Below, one piece after another: positions 57,040 to 64,000 of a DNA stretch of 64,000 nucleotides. Numbering within the stretch: the stretch's first letter is position 1; each line of letters begins with the position of its first letter. A program made the translations under genes and the position numbers. The notes beneath the pieces were generated by a model. It was given only the letters and a program-made list of their open reading frames with translations. It was not told the origin of the DNA and did not search any database. Source of the stretch: Phocoena phocoena (taxonomy: Eukaryota; Chordata; Mammalia; Artiodactyla; Phocoenidae); assembly GCF_963924675.1 (NCBI RefSeq), contig NC_089220.1:166146761-166210760 (forward strand), written 5' to 3'.

Positions 57040-57338
57040 GGGCTTCCCTGGTGGCGCAGTGGTTGAGAATCTGCCTGCTAATGCAGGGGACACGGGTTCG
57101 AGCCCTGGTCCGGGAAGATCCCACATGCCGCGGAGCGACTAGGCCCGTAAGCCACAACTACTGAGCCTGCGCGTCTGGAGCCTGTGCTCCGCAACAAGAG
57201 AGGCCACGACAGTGTGAGGCCCGCGCACCGTGATGAAGAATGGCCCCCGCGTGCCACAACCAGAGAAAGCCAACACAGCCAAAAATAAAAATCAATAAAT
57301 TTAAAAGAAGGCTCAACATTTAAAAAAAAAAAAAAAAA
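57040..57338 (+). repeat. CHR-type SINE, intermediate/long form (second of the pair)
   Basis: GGGCTTCCCTGGTGGCGCAG head and GGTTCGAGCCCTGG B box. A middle close to the short form (GCGTCTGGAGCCTGTGCTCC) is joined to a long-form 3' part (GTGATGAAGAATGGCC, CAACCAGAGAAAGCC). Flanked by AAGAATTTATT at 57029-57039 and 57339-57349. Confidence 0.95.
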
Positions 57339-57349
57339 AAGAATTTATT

Positions 57350-58205
57350 TATTCCCTGATTGATATATCAAACAAGGTGAATACAGTAGCCTCATCCTTT
57401 GCCTGCTAAGCCCTGATGGGAGAAGATAGGCCAGGACGACCCACCTTTCTACCTCCCAAATATGGAGGAAGAAAGGTGCTTCTTTAGGGATCTGAGGGTT
57501 GCTCTGTCTTCAACATCCTATTCTTTGGCTTACAAACTTCAGTGCACCTAAGAATCACTTACGCATCTTGTTTAAAAAAAAAAAAATTCCTGGAGATTCT
57601 GATTCCAATACAAAAAAGATTTGGTGAGGTCCCAGGATCTGCAGTTTTAATTAGCCTTTCTCAGCAGTTCTGGAAGAGTCTGGGTAATAGCTTCTGCTGG
57701 TTGACAAATGTAGGACATCTTGTTCTGTTCTACCACTGCTTTCATTGCAGAGATCAAACAAGCACCCTGCTTCCTTTTGAAAGTTTGCAAACTTAGTTTT
57801 TTTATTTTTGTAATTCAGTGAGGATAGGGCGAGAGTGAAGAGAAGATAATCTTCATTTCTCTAAATACATTTTGTTTTCTAGGAAAAGAAAAACGTTTCA
57901 AAGTGATCTATATTGTCAGTTCTTAGAGAGCCTCCCTAAACCTTGAAAGCACCACTTTGGGAATTCTTGGAGGGGTCCAGTTAATATCAGAGTTTTAGAG
58001 AGTAAGTTGTCCAGCAGATGTGCTGTGTCTAAACAGAGGTAAAATCATCGTAATGTCAGAGATGTACATTGAACAAAGTCATTTAGTCATCTGCAAAATG
58101 AACTTTCTACTCTGTGACTAGATTCACTTTGCAATGACGTATTTTAGAAAATACAAAATAAAAGCTATTAAACTTAATGTATGTGTTATTGAAACACTGG
58201 TTTTA
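57350..58205. other. No gene recognised
   Basis: Unassigned. AAAAAAAAAAAAATTCCTGG at 57573 and the following GGAGATTCTGATTCCAATAC hint at a short MER5-like fragment, too weak to call. Confidence 0.45.
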
Positions 58206-58220
58206 AAAAATATAAGGTTA

Positions 58221-58426
58221 GGGGGCTTCCCTGGTGGCGCAGTGGTTGAGAGTCCGCCTGCCGATGCAGGGGACACGGGGCGAGGATCCCACGTGCCGCA
58301 GAGCGGCTGGGCCCGTGAGCCATGGCCGCTGAGCCTGCGCGTCCGGAGCCTGTGCTCCGCAACGGGAGAGGCCACAGCAGTGAGAGGCCCGCGTACCGCA
58401 AAAAAAATAAAATAAAATAAAATAAT
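58221..58426 (+). repeat. CHR-type SINE, short form, B box deleted
   Basis: GGGGCTTCCCTGGTGGCGCAG to CGTACCGC plus AAAATAAAATAAAATAAT. About 18 bp covering the RNA polymerase III B box is missing (GACACGGGG joins GCGAGGATCC). The target duplication AAAAATATAAGGTTA is perfect (58206-58220 and 58427-58441). Confidence 0.96.
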
Positions 58427-58441
58427 AAAAATATAAGGTTA

Positions 58442-60364
58442 AAATATTGTCTTAAATATAAATAGTCACTTTTGAGCATATAAGTCCAAAAGAGCTAAGG
58501 AGTTGTGTTTTTTTTTCTCCAACTTCCTAAAAATAAGTTGCCTTTGAATAAAAACCATATATGGAATATTTATCCCTAAAGGAGATTTTTTTCTTACTTT
58601 GTTTTAAATGACTAAAACTATTTTGCATTCTTAACTACAGCATTCATTCCTATGAATAGATTTGAATTTTTTCTTGCACACATTTGAACTGAGCTTTCTA
58701 GAACACTATGTGGTGTTATGTGGAAGAACTGCTACTTCTGATGCTAATCTTTTAGATCTAAATAGAAAGACACTGGTTTCTAAAGCTAAAAATAAAGTTA
58801 AACTAAGTATTTTTCCCACTTACTGATATTTAATTGTACTAAGAAAAGATGTATACTTTTAAAATCTGAATATATATTTTCATTTCTATAAACTGTTTAT
58901 TCCTGACCCTCAGACCTTAATCTCTTCTGTGTGTCAAAAAAATAATATGAAAACTGCAGTGAGGTCTTATTGTTGTTGACACGGATAACCTCATTCTGTG
59001 CTAAAGTGAGAATCTTTGGGTTTTGTAACCCCCCTGCTTACTGCCTGGCACTGGGTTTCCCTATGACATTGTCCTTAAGGCCTCCTGGATTTTATAGATG
59101 CCCGATGAGAATGATTTGTTACAACTGACCGTTTATAAAAGGGTATAATATCAACAACAAATATTTGCTCCTCAAGAATAGTTGTGTGGTGTGTGTGTGT
59201 GTGTTTTCATGTAAGAAAATAGAGGTGGTTTGTTTATAAACGGATACTGGATTTCATGTGTGAGCTTGAAGTGTCTGGAGGTAAGAAGAAAAAAATAAAG
59301 ACAGATTTTCTTTTTCAGTAGGACTGCAAGAAATTCTGTATTTTTCTTAAGCATTTTTTTAGAAGGCAGGAAGACCTTGTTCACCAATGTGTCCCTAATT
59401 GGGAGAAGAGAGCCAACACTGAGAATTTGTTTAAGAGGATAGGCAGGTCTTGCTTCCGTATCAGGGACTGGTCTGATTCTTGGTCCACTGGAGAGTGTGG
59501 GCCCGACTGGGGAAGGTCTATGGGAACGGAAAGGCTTGTTTAGAAGCAATCCTGGAGGTGCCGCTGATTTTCAGGTCTACCTTTCCCTCCCTCCTTCTAC
59601 TCTTTCATGCATTCTTTCAGTTGTCTGGGTGGAGTTCAGCTATCAGATCTCTCTCACTTGCCAGGAGCAGAAATCAACATAAATTGGCCTGGGGGTGCTA
59701 TGAGGTAAAGATAATAATCAATTGATTATGCAAAAAATGACTGCGGATATATCAGCAGCAGGCATGTCTGCCTCCAAGGTCACTGTCATGGGGAATCTCT
59801 TCCCCTCCCTCCTTCTCTAGGCTCTTCGTGTCTTCCCGGTGACTTATTCTCAATAAGTGGATGATCTCACAGAGCTGACATCTTAAAAAAGGGCATCATT
59901 TTCCCATGAGGATTTCAGTAGTTGGAACTGGAGAGTGTTATCCTTCCTGGGAGACACAGAGGCAAGACTGGCCTGGTCGGCAGCCTTGAGAATTCTGGAT
60001 TCCAGCTCACACCTGAAATGGACAAGCGTGTTATCCGTAGGGGCCAGGAGTAAGATGAGCCAGGGGATGAGGCTTGGAAGACTGGAGAAGCTGAGATCAG
60101 ACCTCCAGATCCTGGAGATGAAGCCAGATGTTCAGAAGCCCATTGTGCCTGGAGCTGAACAGAGAAAGGTGATAAGTCAGAAGGAGGGAGGCACACGAGG
60201 CAATTGCTAGAACTATGTCCTAGAGAAATGTCCCAATTCTTTATTTGTGAGAGCTTTGTAAAGACAGACATCACATACTTTGCAATTCCACAGTAGTTTG
60301 TGCTGCTCAGATCACATTTGGCATGTTTTACCTGGTTGAATAAAAACCTCATGTTAAGAATCAG
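58442..60364. other. No gene recognised; short TG tract at 59187-59204
   Basis: AT-rich then GC-balanced. Frames at 59172-59549 (-), 59935-60210 (+) and 59915-60469 (-, 184 codons, the longest minus-strand frame in the window) show no recognised domain. The last overlaps MIR and L2 remnants and is not credible as a gene. Confidence 0.5.
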
Positions 60365-60440
60365 GAGATGGAAGTTTTGAGAGACTAAGAAAGTGACTTG
60401 CCCAACGTCACTCTCCCCAGGCAGGGCTAGAATCCGGCCA
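60365..60440 (+). repeat. MIR fragment
   Basis: GAGACTAAGAAAGTGACTTGCCC, AACGTCACTCTCCCCAGGC and AGGGCTAGAATCCGG follow gttaagtgacttgcccaaggtcac and gggattcgaaccc of MIR. Confidence 0.65.
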
Positions 60441-60454
60441 GAGGAGGGATCTTC

Positions 60455-60530
60455 TTGGAGTTCATTCATTGAGCATGTAGCATATGCCAGGCATGCTTTG
60501 AGATTCCATGCTACAAGCTGGAAGAGAGGT
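60455..60530 (-). repeat. L2 3' terminus, antisense
   Basis: GTTCATTCATTGAGCATGTAGC, ATATGCCAGGCATGCTTTG and AGATTCCATGCTAC follow the antisense L2 end (cattcattcaacaaatatttattgagc, atgtgccaggcactgtgc). Confidence 0.6.
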
Positions 60531-60791
60531 GTCCCAACAATTTAATGCTGTGACATGTTTAAGAGAGGGATGGACCCAGTGCTGTAGGGAGTGGTGTCAT
60601 CTGGGTGTGAGTGCTTCATGAGGACGTAAAAGCTCCCTGGAGAGAGAACGCTCTCTTATCCCAGGAAAGAATACATCTGTCTTCCTCGCTACTTAATTTC
60701 CTCCCTAAATTTTGCTGAATGCCCCATTGAGGGTCCTTTGCTAGATACACTATTAGCTTTTTGTGTGGCTTTACCAGAGAACCATGGGCTT
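60531..60791. other. Spacer, nothing recognised
   Basis: Non-repetitive interval. Confidence 0.5.
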
Positions 60792-60805
60792 ATAATACTA
60801 CACAG

Positions 60806-60926
60806 AGGGACTTCCCTGGCAGTCCAGTGGTTAAGACTCCAAGCTTCCAATGCAGGGGTTGAGGGTTCGACCCCTGGTTGGGGAACTAAGATCCCACATG
60901 CCACGCAGTGCGGCCAAAAAATAAAA
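60806..60926 (+). repeat. tRNA-Glu-derived SINE monomer (CHR-2-like)
   Basis: GGGACTTCCCTGGCAGTCCAG, GGTTCGACCCCTGGTTGGGG (B box) and GGAACTAAGATCCCACATG, then GCGGCCAAAAAAT. Target duplications ATAATACTACACAG (60792-60805) and ATAATGCTATATAG (60927-60940) differ at three sites, so it is older than the short CHR copies. Confidence 0.94.
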
Positions 60927-60959
60927 ATAATGCTATATAGACCCAAGGGAAGGATTTAA

Positions 60960-61095
60960 TCCAGTCCCCTCATTTTACAGGCTCAGGAACTGAGGGCCAG
61001 AAGGGATGCGTGGATTACTTGAGGTCACACGATAGGTTAGTGGCAGTGCTAAGATGTGAATCTAATTCCAAATTTGGTGTTTTTTCCATACTAAC
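60960..61095 (+). repeat. MIR SINE
   Basis: CTCATTTTACAGGCTCAGGAAC, TGAGGGCCAGAAGG, TTACTTGAGGTCACACGATAGG, TTAGTGGCAGTGCTAAGATG and GTTTTTTCCATACTAACC reproduce the MIR 3' half well. Confidence 0.85.
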
Positions 61096-61379
61096 CCCAA
61101 TCATGTAAGTTTTCAGATAAAAGTTAAGTCCCTTGCTGTTAACCAAAGTAGTGAAGTTTTGTGACCATAGGCCAGACCTGACATTTTAGGTTAGAACAGC
61201 CTTTCTCTCTTGTTCTGCCTCCTTCTTTCCTCGCTCTTACTTCTTAACTTCCACTGTCGCAAGAACGCTTTGGCTCTTGGCTATGGATAATAAACTCTCT
61301 CTGTCTCTCCCTCTCTCAGCACTGAATATATCATGCAATGAGTGTATGATTTTCTTCTGATGTGCTTTTATGTATTTTA
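61096..61379. other. Spacer, nothing recognised
   Basis: C/T-rich patch at 61250-61320 (CTCTCTCTGTCTCTCCCTCTC); otherwise unassigned. Confidence 0.5.
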
Positions 61380-62120
61380 AACTCTGGTTTGACTAGTGTG
61401 CCTTTGCTGTAAATGCCCAGATTGCAAATGGTAGCGAGGCGCTGTAAAAACAAAACGCTATTATTCTGGTAGATATCCACAGCTAGAGACAGAGCACCCG
61501 TTCCCATTTCCTTTCCTTCTCATTTACTGGATAAGTACTTAGCCTTTTCAAAACCCTTCCTGGTGAATAAGTATGTAAAATATTTGCTGTATGTGTCAAA
61601 ACTGGAAGTTAATGAATTACAAAAAAATTCTTATTTTGTGGAATAGCATTTTCTAGCTCTTTCAGCATGAAGGATACAGAAATAGGCAGTGGCTTTCAGT
61701 GTAATGATGGTCTTTACAAAGGGGAGATTATGTTACTTCTGTGAGACTTCACAATCCCCCTCAACATCCAGTAAATCTCCTTTTGGACTAAATAAGGCAG
61801 AACATATTATGCATTTTTCATTTATTGTCTAATACTTAAAACAAACAAACAAACTTTACCTTGTACTTCCTATTCCCTTTAAAAAGTACAAGTTCTCTTT
61901 GTCAAGAAAGATTGTATTGCTTTATTTTAAAAGCAATGCCAAATGTTTTAGCAAGAAGGGAAGACTCCAAGTTTGGATTTTTTTTTTTTTCTCATTAAAA
62001 ACAATCTCTTCCTAGAAACTGTGGAATGCTCTCAAGGTTCTTTATTAATGAGTAAATAAGTTGCATAAGACCCGTAGAGAAAAGGAAAGAAATTCATGCA
62101 TGCTGGAGTTAAGAATAAAC
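61380..62120. promoter_or_regulatory. Candidate conserved noncoding element cluster (inference only)
   Basis: A long complex block without repeats apart from (AAAC)n at 61840-61855 and a T-run at 61980. It contains CAAATGGTAGCGAGGCGCTG, GGTAGATATCCACAGC, GGAAGTTAATGAATTAC, TTCTTTATTAATGAGTAAATAAG and ATTCATGCATGC. Composition resembles vertebrate enhancers; conservation is unverified. Confidence 0.2.
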
Positions 62121-62869
62121 CTAAGAACAGTTTTGTTTGGAAAAAAAATAAATTCTTGAATGTCAACAAAGCTGACTTACTCAATAGGGTGCCGGCTGGG
62201 TGCAAATCCAGTGTTCTTGGGCCTTAGGGCCTATTGTCACCTTCATGAACTGTTACCCAAAAGTCAGTAGGCCCATCACAGGCAGGCCCTTTATGTTTTC
62301 CACCATGAGGTCTGGCTGTGGGACTGACTGTCTGGCTCACTCTGGGGTTGATTGACTACAGCTGGTCTTGGAAGCAAATGTTCCTTCAGGTAACATTAAG
62401 GATTGCAATCCCTGCACCCTAGGATCCACCAGCAGCTGAAACAGCAGCCGGGAAAGGGTTAGTTTACGCTTTTGAGGGTAAGGACACCACTTGTGGTTAT
62501 GTCTGTCTGGAATCTTATTCTGTGTTTTCTAGAGACATTTCACTCTAAACATGGGAAGTAATAAAAACATAGACAGTGGTTACACGATATTATGCTTGTT
62601 TCAGGAAGAGCTTGGAGCTTTACACATTTTCTCTAACTCGTTTTTGTGTCACCTTGGTTTTAGGAATAAACCTAAGTAATATAAATAAACACACACACAT
62701 AATTTATAGAGATAGGGAGACTGAGCCACTAAGGTCTTAGAGGCCTATTGTAGTCTAATCAGGACTGGCAGTAATTCCACTGACCTATATACTGTTTTTC
62801 ATCTTCTGTCCCCACTTTGCTAGATCACTGCCTTTTCACTGACTGTGTTATTATCTGATTACAGTAATG
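62121..62869. other. No gene recognised
   Basis: Unassigned; a short CA tract lies at 62689-62698. Confidence 0.5.
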
Positions 62870-63036
62870 GAAGGATTAGGACTTTGGAACTAGCTGACCT
62901 ATGTTTCAATCCTGGCTCACTGATGTGGTAGTTGTGTGATATGGAGCTCCCCACTCAAAGTCTTAGTTTGTTCACCATTTTTTCAAAAAAGGATAATTTC
63001 TACTTTTTGGAAGGATTAAAGGAGATAATATAAGAG
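62870..63036 (+). repeat. MIR SINE
   Basis: GGACTTTGGAACTAGCTGACC, TATGTTTCAATCCTGGCTCAC, TGGTAGTTGTGTGATATGG, CTTAGTTTGTTCACC and GGATTAAAGGAGATAATA run in MIR order (ggagtcagacagacctgggttcaaatcctggctc, tagctgtgtgacc, gattaaatgag). Confidence 0.82.
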
Positions 63037-63310
63037 CACTTGGTACTGTATGATTCGACTTATATGAGGCACCAAGAGTAGTCAGATTCATAGAGACAGA
63101 AAGTAGAATGGTGGTTTACCGGAGACTCAGGGGAGGAGAATTCGGAGTTATTGTTTAACGGGTTCAGAGTTTAAGTTTTGCGAGATGAAAGGAGCTCTGG
63201 GGGTGGATGGTGGTGACGGTTGCCTGACAGTGTGAATGCACGTGATGCCACTGATCTGCATACCTAACATTGGTTTAGGTGGTATATTTCACGTGAAGTG
63301 TGTTTTCCAT
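63037..63310 (+). mobile_element. L1M LINE, 3' UTR fragment
   Basis: TGTATGATTCGACTTATATGAGG, GTAGTCAGATTCATAGAGACAG, AAAGTAGAATGGTGGTTTACC, AGTTATTGTTTAACGGGTTC and GGATGGTGGTGACGGTTGCC match the 3' end of L1M elements in sense. It starts where the MIR ends. Confidence 0.85.
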
Positions 63311-63529
63311 GTATAATACTCCGTGCGTTGCCAGGCCACTTTTGTTAAGCTGCCACTCCTGCACCCTTTCCTTGTCTTCCTTTTTGCCCCTGGCAGATGG
63401 CTGACCTCACTGGACATCTGATCAGGGGTTATCTGGAACTCTCTCAGCAGGGCAACTTGGGCAGATCCATGTAACCCTAAGTCGCAATGCTGAGTCCGCT
63501 GCTCAGAATCACAGATTGTCCGGGATGAC
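63311..63529. other. Spacer, nothing recognised
   Basis: Non-repetitive interval. Confidence 0.5.
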
Positions 63530-63670
63530 AAGCTCAGAGAATATCTAAGTCCCACGTTAAACACGAGAAAACTGAGGTCCATAGGAACGGAGTTTTTTGC
63601 CTAAAATGACATGGAAAATCAGTGGTGGAGCTGGATCTAAAACCCAAGCGTAATAAATTCCTAGTCCAGT
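63530..63670 (+). repeat. MIR SINE
   Basis: CACGAGAAAACTGAGGTCC, AATCAGTGGTGGAGCTGGATC and TAAAACCCAAGCGTAATAAATTCCTAGTCC follow the MIR 3' half. The first portion also resembles the gagaatatctaagtcc start. Confidence 0.72.
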
Positions 63671-63835
63671 CTTGGGAATCCTTTGCTTCCCAAGAGATCA
63701 TGGATCTGTGGACATATCTAGACATCATTTGGGCCCCTCTGGTACCTCAAATCAGGGTAAGGGTTTTCTGTACTCTGATAAGATAATCTCAGAGACTAGG
63801 ATGTAAAACATTACCTTGAAAGGCAGTTGTTCTAA

Positions 63836-64000
63836 ATAGCTTTATGGAGGTATAAATGAGCTACAGAGCTATACACATTTAAATTGCACTATTTGAGGAC
63901 ATATGGAATATTCAACTCTTTATAAAGCCAAACCCATCTATCTTTTCCTTAGTGATATGTTCTCCCACTTTGAAATTCAGAAAGTCTTTGTCTACTGGAG
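63836..64000 (-). mobile_element. L1M 3' end, antisense, running off the window
   Basis: AATAGCTTTATGGAGGTATAAATGAG, CTATACACATTTAAATTGC and GGACATATGGAATATTCAAC match the antisense start of L1M 3' UTRs (gctttattgaggtataattgacataca, cacatatttaaagtgtacaa). The element continues beyond the window. Confidence 0.6.

Noticed and set aside
59915..60469. 184-codon minus-strand open frame, the longest on that strand outside SINEs.
   Set aside because: No recognisable domain; its start lies in L2 and MIR remnants and composition changes along its length. Best explained as chance.

Overview
This is a window of mammalian, almost certainly cetacean, nuclear DNA with no protein-coding gene or structured RNA gene that I can support. 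The species inference rests on eighteen copies of tRNA-Glu-derived SINEs that begin GGGCTTCCCTGGTGGCGCAGTGG and end in GTACCGC-A(n) or in an AATAAATAAA tail. These are the CHR-type SINEs of the whale/hippo/ruminant clade. The short form ending GAGGCCCGCGTACCGC is, from memory, characteristic of whales and dolphins. Ruminant Bov-tA/BovB elements are absent. A palindromic mariner MITE of the cetartiodactyl BTMAR type and L1 3' ends of cetartiodactyl type agree with this.

Layout. 1-9 kb: mostly single-copy-looking DNA with MIR and L2 fossils, a compound CA/CT microsatellite (6.4 kb) and an antisense MLT1 LTR (8.1-8.5 kb). 9-19 kb: an L1 with a 5' inversion, a 60-base G homopolymer, a fossil L1M followed by a 1.2-kb L2, and a 1-kb antisense L1M with an (AT)n tract. 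19-32 kb: CHR SINEs, an MLT1 LTR, L2, and a second 5'-inverted L1 (27.1-28.4 kb) that carries a SINE and abuts another L1 at the same target sequence. 33-37 kb: an AT-rich antisense L1ME-like element of about 3.5 kb, with a MER5A, a (TG)n tract and a mariner MITE inside it. 37-49 kb: long stretches without recognised repeats, plus an inverted pair of CHR SINEs at 44-45 kb. 49.5-51.5 kb: an old L1M broken by three younger insertions (a young L1 tail, a solo ERV1-like LTR with a 4-bp target duplication, and a SINE) and capped by a SINE at its 3' end. 53-58 kb: an MLT1 fragment, an L1, and a tandem SINE pair with three copies of one target duplication. 58-64 kb: mostly non-repetitive, with MIR, L2 and L1M fossils.

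Every open reading frame I examined is short, lies in a repeat or low-complexity tract, or resembles nothing I recognise. The window therefore reads as intergenic or intronic DNA. Several non-repetitive, AT-rich blocks with homeodomain-like TAATTA words are listed as low-confidence candidates for conserved regulatory elements; only a cross-species alignment can decide that. I found no undescribed gene system. The notable content is retrotransposition history: two twin-priming L1s, reused insertion targets, a solo LTR, and SINEs with variable internal modules.
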